Of a DNA stretch of 64,000 nucleotides, positions 29,194-40,170 are shown one piece after another. The DNA comes from Marchantia polymorpha subsp. ruderalis (Eukaryota; Streptophyta; Marchantiopsida; Marchantiales; Marchantiaceae), in assembly GCA_037833965.1 (NCBI GenBank), contig AP031351.1, positions 19,356,501 through 19,420,500 on the forward strand, given 5' to 3'. Below the pieces are notes generated by a model. That model was not told where the DNA came from and made no database searches. It saw only the letters and a program-made list of their open reading frames with translations. Numbering within the stretch: the first letter of the stretch is position 1; every line of letters begins with the position of its first letter. Position numbers and translations under genes: made by a program.

Positions 29194-32100
29194 ATGGTGG
29201 GAGCTCAAAATGAGTCTCTAGCACCTGCCAATGCCAATGCTAATCAAGAAATTTGGGAGCATTTTACAAAAACACTCCACAAAGTCAACATTCCGCATTA
29301 CGGAGCGATTTGCAATGGGTGCGCTGCAAAGGGTTTGAAAGGTGATAAGAGTGCCCACCATTGCTTAGGCAACAGAGTGAACATGGTTTGTAATCTTTCA
29401 AGCTGTTGCAATGTGCCAAGTGACATTCGCCGCGAATACCAGTCTCACAAATCAGATCTAAATGCCAAGCAAAGTGGATTCAAGCGTGAGATCTCTGATG
29501 GGTATTCTGGTGATGACAGCCAGGATTCAGAATTGTTATCAGGAGGGGCGAGCACATAGAGCAGGCTTTTCACAGTGCCCATTGCTGATGCGCCGCTCGC
29601 TGCAACACAGCGGAGAGAGTTTGAGAGGCTTGTTCTTGAATTCACAGTCCAGTGTTCAAAGGGTTTTGAATGGGTGGAAAAGCCCTCAGCAAAAGCCTTG
29701 TTTGCATTCCTGCGCAACAAAGCAAAGCTGCCAGCTTGGAAGACTTTGGCTGGATCAATCTTGGAGAGAGAAGTGCTCACTACAGAGAAGTAGAAGAAGT
29801 AGCTCAAGAACAGCGTAGGTGAGTTTTTTTATTTGCGGGACTCTAAGAGGCATGCAACAATGACATTTTGAACATCTATCTTTGTTAGACTTACTAGGTA
29901 CATTGTTGGCATGCAAGCCAAGTTGTTCACACAACCATATAACGCACTGCGTCCTGAAACGTGTGAGTTTCTAAGCAAGAGTCTATTTTATTGCTTGCAG
30001 CCGTTACCCTCATTCTGGACTCCAAGACGAATGTCAAGCGTGAGCAGCTCCTGGGCTTCACGGTGGCAACAGCTAATCGCAATATTTGTACATTTGCTTG
30101 CATTTTGAATTAATAATTTCAGCTGTCTCGTAACCAAAAGGCCATTCAGCAATTGATTGCCTCTTTTGAGCTCAACTTTTTCTCATGATGATATTTAGTT
30201 ATTAAGTAAGTTGATCTAAGTAATTTAACTTTTCTTGCTGGTTTTTGCTTTGTACGCTGTTGATGTGACGAGGGATAGAGAAATTGGCGACCTTCTTGCT
30301 ACAAAAATCATGAAGGCCAAGACAAAGTTGTAGGAGAAGTTGGGTGCAAAGGTGATTGGCTACGTGTCCAACGCTGCAGCTGCATGTCAAAGAGCTTGCA
30401 GGATCACAGCAGTTGAAATGCCAGGGCTGATTGTTATGGATTGCGTAGTCCGCCAGATCCATCTGATGGTGGGTGATTATCTCAAGTCCAATAACCGCTA
30501 CCCGGAAGTCATAAAGCAGACGCTTCAGGTGCTTGTCTGATTCATCAATCACACTGTGCCGAGTGCTCGGCTTCAAGAGAAGCTTGTAGTGATGGAGGGC
30601 AAGACAATGGCGCTGATTCTTCCGGCCATCACGCGGTCGGAGTCCTACGTGGAGAGCATTTCAAGACTGCTGCAGGTCAGACATTAATAAAGCAAGTGGC
30701 AATTCGATGGTTGGAGTCATTGAGCTTGCCAACCAGCTAGCTCTTGAAAGTTGCGACATGAGTCACAGATGCTGTATTTCATTTCTAGATTGCATGTGGC
30801 AAGTTGTTTTAAAGCAATTACTCAATCTGTATAGGTCCAGTGGGCGATGAAGTTGCTGGTGCTCGAGCAGAAGGCCGAGCTGGTAGCTTCGATGGGAAAT
30901 GCTTCAGCGGCATCAAAGAGGAAGGCTGAGGCTGTACTTGACATTATCGAAGAATCCTCCTTCTGAAAGATGCTCCATCCGGTATGTTTTCTCCATATAT
31001 TTTTACTATCGCTTCAAATTATGATATTTTGGCACTAAAAGGTCTCCATTCTTTGCAATTCACTCACAAATTCATTATATTCAAGATTTCAATAACCCAT
31101 CTGACTCTTCAAATCTTGCATTGTAGGTTTGCATGCATCTGATGCCTTTGAAGCTTGCGGGCAGATTGCTCGAGCAGGACGCTACTAGGTTGGACACTGT
31201 CGTGCGAACGCTGGCACGGCTAAGCAAAAACTTCCAAAACATCCCTGAGGTTGATGCATCACACGCACTCGAAAGCACCTTCGAGGTAAGAAGCATACAG
31301 CCTATTGCTTAGGTATGAGCTGATTATGTCCATTGTCCACTGTCAATAGCCATGGGCTGGTGTACTTGTGCATTGTCGGGCAATAGTTTATGAATCGTGT
31401 CTTGTGAGAGTAAAATTAATTCACAATTGTGGACTCTGAAAATCTTGAAGTCATTTGGCCTTTGCGTATATTGCAGAAGAGATGGCTGAAGATGCCACAA
31501 CCGATCATGGTGCTCGCATACGTGTTTGCTGCAACCTATCACATGCAACCTCTATGCTGCAACTCTATCACATCAACCGCATGGAGCCGATTGCCCAGCC
31601 GCACAACGTGTGTCAGTTGGCAGGCGACTTGTACACGGAGTACTTTGGCGGGACCTTTGAGGACAAGAATGTTGTGATTTGACAGGTAAGGAGATGCATA
31701 TAAGATTATTGTTTTGGAAGTGAATACGAGCATGCGGATCTTATAGCTTACCCAGCTTAGCTGGGCACTTGCTGATTGCCGTTTGCTCTGATCTCTTTTG
31801 CTTTAGAGTCGACTTGTTGTCTGATCGCTGAGCGCAATTCATGACTGTGAATCTCTCTGATTGCCTTTGAAGTTTGGGAAGTATAAAACCCACAAAGGCG
31901 ACTTCAATCTGGTCAATGCCTACGCATGCGAAGAAGACCCGACGGGCTTTTGGGAAATGATGCAGGTCGCGAAGCCTCAACTGGCTGCCGTTGCACTTTG
32001 GCTTTTTGGGATGTCAGTGCATGCGGACTCAGTTGAAAGGCTGTGATCCGCATTTGGATTAATCTAGACCAAGAGTCGCAACCGCATCGACTCGTCCAAA

Positions 32101-32548
32101 GCGATAAAAATTGCGCAGATACAAGCAGCAATGCGCAGCAGGGTTGCAATCTAGGAAGCGACAGCGCATGCAAAGCCACGGGGTACGAACGCACCTCAAC
32201 GTCAATTCCAGCGCCAGTTTCTTCCCGCCGCCTCGGAAGCGACAGCGAGCCAGCAGATCGGAGCATCCAGGTTGATCGACGAAACCAAATGGACTCCGTC
32301 CAAATTTGCTAGCGCTCAGCTGGACGAGATCATTGCTGATCTTCCGGATTTGATGGTGGCAGATGATCAGTGGGCAAATCTTCTTGAAAACTGGTTCAAC
32401 AAGATTTAGGAGGAGGAATACGATGCAGAAGATCCGTTGGAATACGGGATAGGTCAAGCACCCCATCGAACGATAATAAAGCAGTGTTCGGTTCAAAACC
32501 TCTTTGCGCCGACTCTAGAGCAGCTCAACGAGAATGACATAGAGTAGG
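29194..32548 (+). pseudogene. hAT transposase relic
   Basis: An N-terminal BED-like zinc finger (WEHFTKTL, CNGC, SAHHC; 29,260-29,370) is followed by the hAT core (ATQRREFERLVLEF, LRNKAKLPAWKTL; 29,600-29,760), middle segments (30,330-30,660, 30,840-30,970, 31,125-31,290, 31,450-31,680) and the C-terminal dimerisation region (GFWEMMQVAKPQLAAVALWLFG, 31,945-32,110). Most breaks are TAG or TGA where the frame suggests Gln or Arg, for example 29,557, 29,791, around 30,330 and in the ERL-SAFG-TKS stretch near 32,045-32,075. Some gaps between blocks may be introns. It would have excised and reinserted the element, but this copy is dead. Confidence 0.88.
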
Positions 32549-33033
32549 ATACAAACGCTGATTTGAGCCGAGAGACGAGTCGAATGATCTGCAAATATTG
32601 GAATCATATAAAAGCAGTCATGCTTTGGTTACAATCCAACATTTGCTTGTAGCAAAACTTTGATTCATATGTTTTGAGGTTCTATGGCGATATGATGAAG
32701 AATGCCATTTAAGTTTCTACTTCCTAGAAAGCTTTCTTTCCGACATCCCAATTATCACATGGTATGATGCAGTGCTGTGATATAACATGCTATAGGTATA
32801 TCTTCATGAGTTATACTAGAGTCCAGACTATACTAAAGTCTTGCGGACTCCGCGCCGCCGGCAATCGATGGCCCCTATGGTCTCAGAGCCTGAGTCGGGT
32901 CTCAACCGTTCGATGACAATAATTTGTTTTTGGATTTTTTTGGATTTTTTGATATTTTTTATTAGGTTCAACCTTAAGAACAGATTATTGGGCTAACCAA
33001 AAAGTTAAATAATCTAACCGGCGAATCAAAACC

Positions 33034-33059
33034 GGTTAAGACCCAACCCTGGCTGTCAC
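33034..33059 (-). repeat. hAT right terminal inverted repeat and target duplication
   Basis: Inverted CAGGGTTGGG end at 33,042-33,051, then GCTGTCAC at 33,052-33,059, identical to the left target copy. Confidence 0.93.
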
Positions 33060-34171
33060 TAACAAGTACAAGGAGATAAGATCTTATCTTCACTATCCAT
33101 CCCACTCCTTGTGGATGAATGACGTGACAGATAACCCTAACAAGCACACGGATTGCTGACGTGACGCTCCCAGCTAACACACTAACTAACACTCAATCCT
33201 TACCTAACAAGCACACGGATCACTTACATGACACTGTCAACTAACACATCTACTCTCTACTTACCAAGCATGCGGATCGCTGACGTGACAACTATGATTA
33301 GTGGATGCTAAAATATCTATATTCACATTTAGAGTAACCTGTACTTTAGTTCTAACTAAGTAAAGATGGTTAGAATACATCACAAAAACTAATGATTCAA
33401 TTTGACTTCTCATTTGAATGGAATCAACTTTGAGGTTCAAAATTAATTTCTAAATTTTAATATCTTTCAAACACTATAGGCTTAAAATGATACACACAAG
33501 ATTGTATGATGTGCTTTTTTATTTCAAAATTATAAATTTCATCAGAATTTGGAAAAAATCATCGCTCCACTCCAACTCTTTTGTAATATACAAATAAAAG
33601 TCCACAAGATTTGTGAAGGACAACTATTTTGTTTATCAATCACTAGACTGTAAGTCTGTTCATTCTGTTCTTTCACGACTGTAAGTATTTGCGAAACAAG
33701 TTTTGGATTGTTACATTCATATGACTGAATCAAATCAAAAGAAAAAAAATCCTTGATATTGGCGCTTCAATATATCTAAGAAAGTTAAAGCTATAGTGAT
33801 GATAAAAGTAACATGTGATACAACTTGGATTTCAATTTCACTTTAATGGGTTCAATTCCATTATTTCATTCCAATTTCAATAGCTAAAACAAAATTGTGA
33901 TTCACATATTACAGTCTTACATAGTTGCGAATAGGTAGGTGAAAACATCCAAAAATATGTCCAAGTGCAATCACACTTATAAATTTTCTTCCAAATTGTT
34001 TGAAATATGTGATAGCAATTTTTTGAAAAAAACTCATGCTTCTAGAAATTAATTCTCATCATCAGATCATTTATACGATCAAAATCAAATTCATTGTCAA
34101 CTTCAAATAATTTTGAACTAGTGATACCATTTGAAAGAATCATGATAGTTTGTCTTTATAAACACCGCCCT
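33060..34171. other. AT-rich DNA without a recognisable gene
   Basis: The sequence around 33,110-33,300 contains three variants of AACAAGCACACGGAT-xCTxACxTGAC about 65-90 bp apart. The remainder is AT-rich with short chance ORFs, such as 33,542-33,733 on the minus strand. Nothing assignable. Confidence 0.5.
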
Positions 34172-34898
34172 TGTAATGACAGAAAAATACCAAAATGGAG
34201 CATAATGATAAAGATCCGATCCCAGGAGGACAGAAACAACACAAAGAGTACCAAGTGTCACGTATTTAACAGTCTATTGAGGAGTTTGAATTCTCAGGCT
34301 ACTGTCGCTTCCAGAAGTACTGCAGGTGTTCAACTCAAAGGACACAGAATACATCACTCCTCAAATTCTCAAATGCAGCATCACAGAGGTCGATCGCGAC
34401 CTTCTCTTAGTATTCAAGGGAGGAGGGGGGGTAAATTCCCAAAGAGTACACTAAGGATTTGCAAGTAACAACCAATTACGAACTTGCTTAAATCCTGGTC
34501 TAGCCAATTGCTACTCAGAACATTCGAATTTGACTACTACCTCGAATGCGGTATCTTTGACAAACCGAAGCATCTCTTGCGCGGTGAAAAAATCCTCAAT
34601 ACATAGACGCGCGGAGAATGCAAACTTCAAAACTAAGAAAGCTAAATTCGAGAAAAGCCCCTCCAAGGCCAATGCCTTGGTCCCTTTTATTCCTAACTAA
34701 CTCTAAGCTATCACTCGCTCTGATGCGAGCTCCTAACAAGCATAACAACCGCGGAGTCGGCGGTTGCCTTGCCATCTAACTTCCGATCTAAACCTAACAT
34801 ATGCAAAACGGCCGCCTGTTCCAACTCTAAGTTTGATACCGCCTCGCGGGAACTTGTAAAAAACGCATCCAACTTCTTGGCTAACCGGCATTGCCCAT
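34172..34898 (+). repeat. TGTAATGACAG repeat, direct copy R4
   Basis: 727 bp starting TGTAATGACAGAAAAATA. It matches R3 (13,253) through the ATGGAGCATAATG, CACGTATTTAA, CTGCAGGTGTTC and GCCAATGCCTTG landmarks. It ends where the next copy starts, so R4 may be one full-length unit. Confidence 0.7.
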
Positions 34899-35430
34899 TG
34901 TAATGACAGACAAATACCAAAATGGAGCATAATGGTACAGATCCGTTACCACGAGGACAGAAACAACCACAAAAGTCACGATTTGTCATAGATTAGCATT
35001 CTATTAAAGAGTTTCACTTCTTAGGCCAATGCCACTCCCAGAAGACACTACCCATCTAGAGTCGAAGACCCGAAGAGTAGTGCATAACCTCACTCACAAC
35101 CTGAAACTTTTCCAAACAACGCCTGTAGGAATCGCTTGCAACTCCACACTTATATTTCAGGGAAAAAAATTTCCCAACATCGCATACATCTCAACTCACT
35201 ACCCGAATACTCAGACTCAAATTTGCTTAAATCCCAAGGAGCCTCAACTGCTAAAGACACTCGAGCCGAATACTCACAACTCCTGATGCCGTAACTTCGA
35301 CAAACAGGAGCGCATCGTGCCTCAGGCCTGGATCACACACAAGTGCAAAGAGACAGTGGATACAGATTCACAATCAAGACAAGCCAATTGACAAAAAAGC
35401 CCCCCAAGGAAAGAGCTTTGGGCCTCTTTA
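34899..35430 (+). repeat. TGTAATGACAG repeat, direct copy R5
   Basis: Begins TGTAATGACAGACAAATA directly after R4. It is a diverged subtype that matches the reverse complement of R1. It ends near the coiled-coil relic at 35,432. A head-to-tail pair of LTR-like units without internal sequence. Confidence 0.65.
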
Positions 35431-35431
35431 T

Positions 35432-36538
35432 TCACAATGACAACTCTGGGATATCAACTGCCTGAGGCGAATCGGTCTCAGGGGCTGTGTTGTCAAATGT
35501 AACGGTTACAGCATCGTCTGAACTACTGTCTACTCCTAATCTACGCAACACGTTTACAATCTCTACTTCTACATTCTGGCGCGCCTCATTCAATTCCTCT
35601 GAAAATGAATTAACTAACTCTACAATCTGTTTGTGTCCTGCGGATTTTCTGGTCTTCGCGCTCATCAGCCTTCGCTCGAGTAGATATAGCTTCAACCACT
35701 TCACCGAATCCAATCCCCACATCGCGAACCCGTTCAGGCACTTCTCTAACCGCAATTTCAACACGTCGGTTGAATCCTCCCGCAGCTGATGGTAGGCCTC
35801 TTCTTCCTTTTCCATTCTCCTTTGAGACTCTTCCGATCTCATCTCCGCCTTCCCTAACTGCTCTCGTAACCGTCGACAGTCGGATTCAACCTTTTATTTA
35901 CATTCGACCTCTGAAGACTTGGCTGACTCGCAATCTGCCAATTTCTTGGCCCAATCCGCTAACTTCTCTTCATGCTTTTGGTTTCCCGCCGACTGACTTG
36001 CTGATAGCTCTCCGCACGTCGGCATTCCATCTCATACTTCGCTTCAATCTCCAAAATTTTGCTACGAAGATCTTTCTCCGCCATCTTCGCCTCTGCCATT
36101 TTGCCCCGAAGTTCTTCGGTGATACGAGCTTCTTCGGCTCTTCGGGCTTCCAATGTAGCAAGTTCCTTAACATGTTTCTTCTCTCGCTTCTCCGCAGTAA
36201 TGATCAGCCGCTCCGATCTTTTGGTTGCCGCCTCGTATGCTTCCCTGGATTTCTTCAATCTCTCCATCAAATTTATTGTTACCTTATGGGCATTCTCATT
36301 AGAGATACGAAGTCCTCCACATGTCTCCTCCAACTCTGCACAGCGCTCGGATTCCTTTTCTAGATTCAGCTGCAGTACTTTGCACTTAGTTTCCTTCTCC
36401 CAAAGCTGGGCTTCTCGCTCCCGTACCAATGCAGTTGCGGAATCTCACTCACTCTTTACTGCAACTGCTCTCTTCCGTTTCGTCCTATTCCTAATCATTG
36501 GTACATAGAATCTTGGCTCCTCCGTTACAGCATACTTT
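35432..36538 (-). pseudogene. Coiled-coil repeat-family protein, copy 2, C-terminal part
   Basis: On the minus strand, from KYAVTEEPRFYVPMIRNRT (near 36,530) through the Glu/Lys/Arg coiled coil (36,429-35,959) to RLEKCLNGFAMWGL and a terminal region ending DIPELSL (35,432). It closely parallels copy 1 (503-1,556) and supplies the C-terminus missing there. A TGA replaces the Trp codon seen in copy 1 (EWDSAT), and there is at least one frameshift near 35,960. The N-terminal part lies at 38,583-40,170, separated by an inserted LTR element. Confidence 0.75.
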
Positions 36539-38582
36539 TGTGGCAACCCATTTTTTGTTTTTTTGCGGAATTTAAACATTTTTGGAAAACAGTACCGCAG
36601 CAGCAACTGTAAATAGTAATCGGTACACTAAAATAGACTAAAAATGGATGATCGCGGATCACGAAGAATCCTGGAGAATCATTGAGTTGGGCGCAATGTC
36701 GGGGACAGCCACCTTGGCCCGAACGGACGGTTGCTACTGAGGGGGAGTGCCATAAGCGCCTTCGGCAAAAGCTTTCTTGTTAAGGGGTCTTCGGCGAAGC
36801 GCCTTCTCCGCACTCTCCGCGGAGTGATTGAGTCCGCGTGCAAGAAGCTTGGGTACTGAGAGTGGAGAGTTCGCGGACTTCTGACATGCGCGGCCGAGTT
36901 CAAGAACGCGATGTCAAAGGCTACGCAGCTGCGGATGATTCCGTTGAAGTTACCGCAGATTGGGTTGTGCGCATCCCAGCGCGAGCTGACTGCGGTGAAA
37001 CTCGATTTCCTCCTGTGGGGATGGAATTGGGTGTGTCCGGATATGATACGGGAGTGGCTGCGGGACAAGGATCAACCTACGCGCGGATTTTGACCGCACC
37101 CGGAGCGATGAGAAGTCAGTGACTGGGAGCAGGTTTTACGAAGATGCGCAGGAGAAGAAGGCCATCTTCTTTTCGAGTTCGAGAGTGTCAATGTCTCGAA
37201 GGAGGAACAAGCTTCCTTCGGGGCGCTGTTCAAGCATAGCAAGTCCAGCAAGAACGGGTACAAGACCCGTGACTACAAGGATCGCCTACGGAGGAATGTC
37301 GCGGTAGCACTCATTCAACTCTTGCAGCCGCACTGAACCACCTACATAACTTCTTGGCAAGTGGGGTTTGTGGAGCTGGCGTTGTCCGGAGCTCCGATTC
37401 ATTGGGCTCGCATTCTGTGGAAGGCGACGAGACAACACGCATTCGAGCAGAAGGGAGGATGGATCAATCACCTCTCCCCCTTCTTGATCAAATTCTATCG
37501 GTCGATGTGATGTTTGACCGTGTCGGAGCGGGTACAATTTCCATTGCTGTCACGCAGCAATCCGGGCCGATATGTGAAGGATGTCAAGTCGATAAATCAG
37601 CTCAACCGAGGGCGGAGGAAGAACCGCTCGCAGCACGAGTACCGCAAAAGCGAAAGTGGGAAGGAGAGGCGGAGCAGAGCCAGCAACGCGATGCTGCTGC
37701 TGCCAATCGAAAGCGGCCGATGCAGAAGCTCTGCAATCTTTCCAAGCAGAAGGCTCACAGGCTCATCCTGTTGGCAAGCATCGCAGAAACGAGAAGAGCT
37801 GTAGAGAGGAGAAACTCGCCATCCTCGGGGGAGGATGCAAGTGCACGAACTTCGGAGAGGCCAGCGGACCTCCATGCACCGAAGGCACGGACGCCTTCGG
37901 CGGAAGAAAGAAGGCCTTCGGGTCAAGGAAGACAACATGCGGCACCGACGAATGTGCCGACGACGGATAGGTGCTTCGCTCCCGAGCAAGCACCAGTGGA
38001 TGACTCAACTTCGGCTCAAGAGCCTTCGGCGCAGCAGAGGAGTGAGGAGGAGCCTTCGGCTCAACGGACTTTGGATCAAGCGCCTTTGGCGATAGACGCC
38101 TTCGGCGCAAGCCCAATGTGAGAGATCGGCGACTGACGAAGGACGGAAGGAGGAGACACGTGTGCCTTCGGCACTGTCGCGTTCGGCACAAGTGCCTTCG
38201 GCGGTAGCAGATCAGGCAAGAGAAGCGGACTTGTCGGGAGCCGGGTCTCCCACCGCGTTAGACATTTTGGCAGGGAGTGGAGCGGTGTGGTAACCCACTT
38301 TTTGTTTTTGTGCGGAATTTAAAACATTTTTGGAAAACAGTACCGTAGCAGCAACTGTAAATAGTAATCGGTACATTTAAATAGAGTGAAAATGGATAAT
38401 CGCGGGTCTCGTAGAATCTCGTAGAATCGAGGAGTTGGGCGCAATGTCCGGGACAGGCGCTTCGGCCCGAACGACTGATTCTGAAGGGAATCTCCTTCGG
38501 CGCAAGGCGGAGAATACGCCTTCGGCGCTAACTGTTGGTTCTTCTCTCTGCCTCCGACAGTTTTGTCTCAATCTCACATAAC
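36539..38582 (+). mobile_element. Small LTR element inserted in coiled-coil copy 2
   Basis: Two direct repeats begin TGTGG(C/T)AACCCA at 36,539 and 38,286 and stay similar for about 180 bp (AACAGTACCG, CAGCAACTGTAAATAGTAATCGG, GTTGGGCGCAATGTC). TACTTT occurs immediately before the left copy (36,533-36,538) and at 38,583-38,588, a possible 6-bp target duplication. The interior carries the ORF remnants at 36,905-38,121 on the opposite strand to the interrupted gene. No RT or integrase is present, so it is non-autonomous. Confidence 0.65.
36905..38121 (+). pseudogene. Repeat-family N-terminal protein in the small LTR element
   Basis: Frame-shifted remnants in order: QLRMIPLKLP, IREWLRDKDQPTRGF, an acidic LLFEFESVNVSKEEQASFGALF segment, YKTRDYKDRLRRNVAVALIQLLQPH, TSWQVGFVELALSG, WARILWKATRQHAFEQKG, then KRKWEGEAEQSQQRDA and a tail rich in EPSAQ/APSAE repeats (255-codon ORF 37,354-38,121). 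The RNVA.AL.Q.L.P..TTY.TSWQVGF stretch recurs on the minus strand near 39,323-39,511, tying it to the coiled-coil family. Function unknown. Confidence 0.6.
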
Positions 38583-40170
38583 TACTTTTCGGCTTCTTCA
38601 CAACTTTCTCCAGGGCTGTTTGGTCTTCCTAAGTGTCCGATGACACAGCCAACACTTCAGCCGGCCTCTCCAAAGAAACCTTCATCCTAATATCCGCTTA
38701 AGGAACCTGATCTTGTCCCATAGGTACTTCCTCCGTCAGGTTAGCTTTACCTTTCTCCTTCCTCGTAGCTCGGCTTGACACTACTGGCATAGGGCTCACT
38801 GCAAAAGTCTGAAGGTTCTTCTCCACCGATGCTTCCTTCTCTCTCACCACAGTCTCTACATTCAACTCTGCTCCCGCTTCTGGAATGGGACGCCCTCGCT
38901 ACGCAGCAGCCCTACTCTCCACCACAGTCTCTACATTCAACTCTGCTCCCGCTTCTGGAGTGGGACGCCTTTGCGACGCAGCAGCCCTACTCTCCGTGCT
39001 GCTGTCCACTTCCAGTATCAATCGTCTTGCTTTCATCTTTGTCATAGCCTGAGAATTGGGCAATGTTAACTTGATGGGAGTTGTCTGGCGTACACGTTCT
39101 TCAGACACAACGACCTCCTTAGTCCTCCTTCTCTTTCGTGATCGTTCTTCCTGTCTACCCCTGGGTTTTTATGACCTCTGCGGATGCGAGCTAATCTGCT
39201 CGTCCTCTAGATCCATATTGACCTCATTGGAACTCACAACCTCTTTTCCTTCCTGCACATGAGTTCGCATCGAGAATTTTCTCCTCTCTTCAGCGGTTAA
39301 CAACTCCATACCCCCATAGAAATTAATCCAGAATGGATACAAGTAACTGGCTGATACACCTGGAAGTAGCCCGATGTGTTGCCGAGTAGCAGTCTAGAAG
39401 ATGCACGCCCAATGAATACGATCTCCTCGCAGTGCTCGTTCCACGAAATCCAACCTGCCAAGTCATCATATAAGTGATCTGAGCAGGTCGAAGGATCTGC
39501 ATTAACGCCATCGCTACATTTCTTTTGAACCGATCGTGATATCAAATGGTCTGATATCCATTCTTGCTAGTGCGCGGGTGCTTAAACAAGGCTGCGTAGG
39601 ACTTCTCTTCCGCCCGTGTTACCTTGACACTCTAACTATCAAAGGTAAGGTCGCCATCGTCTTCTGCGCAACGTCCCAAGACTTTCTTTCAATTCCAAAT
39701 TTGCCAAGTCTCGGAATTTTCTTGATAGCCCAATGGCTTCGACAAGTCATCGTTATCCCACTCTTGCACTATCGCTGCGCTCGCTCAATTTTAGCCTCAG
39801 AGCAAGAAGTCCATCTTCACGAGGATCAAGTTACAACGATAAGTTCTCAATCCTGTCTTGAAAACGTTTAGAGCAGTCAATCGAAACGAACGCCCCATAG
39901 CTGCTTCTTCTCGTTCAAGCTTCCTCATCACAATTTCTTGTCAATTGCAATAATGTGTTCGTGGAATGTGGGCACCAAACTCTCGTGCCCTCGGATGTAC
40001 CTCGCCGTCGCAACGGTTTTTCCAACTCGTGCGAATTGAAGGTGCCGCCATTCAAACTTCTTTCCCGTGCGGTTCTATCTTTTACTTTCTTGGGAATCCT
40101 TCGTCGCTTGGGTTTTAGGGAAAACTCCAAGATCATCATCACCGATACCTTCCTAGGTATTTGAAAAAGT
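38583..40170 (-). pseudogene. Coiled-coil repeat-family protein, copy 2, N-terminal part
   Basis: Minus-strand remnants: KPKRRRIPKKVKDRTARE (40,142-39,915), NVAMALMQILRP..TYMMTWQVGF (39,511-39,323), KMKARRLILEVDSSTESRAA with a 25-residue tandem duplication, then AVSPMPVVSSRATRKEKGK and VKKPKSSYVRLRQN (38,601). Many stops and frameshifts are present. Together with 35,432-36,538 it makes one ancient gene split by the LTR element. Confidence 0.6.
38842..38993 (-). repeat. 75-bp tandem duplication
   Basis: ACCACAGTCTCTACATTCAA and the following 55 bp occur twice, 75 bp apart (38,851 and 38,926), duplicating 25 codons (SRAAASQRRPTPEAGAELNV). Confidence 0.85.

Larger units (their letters stand above)
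17146..33051 (+). mobile_element. hAT DNA transposon containing a nested retrotransposon
   Basis: The left end is CAGGGTTGGGCATAACCG (17,146) and the right end is the inverted CGGTTAAGACCCAACCCTG (to 33,051). An identical 8-bp direct duplication, GCTGTCAC, lies at 17,138-17,145 and 33,052-33,059. An 8-bp duplication with CAGGG-type ends is the hAT signature. Removing the retrotransposon (17,249-28,901) leaves about 4.25 kb, a usual size for an autonomous hAT. The transposase relic lies at 29,194-32,548. A 14-bp subterminal inverted repeat, TCATCGAACGGTTG, is at 28,916-28,929 and 32,903-32,916, and a perfect 12-bp stem at 28,988-29,026. Confidence 0.92.
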
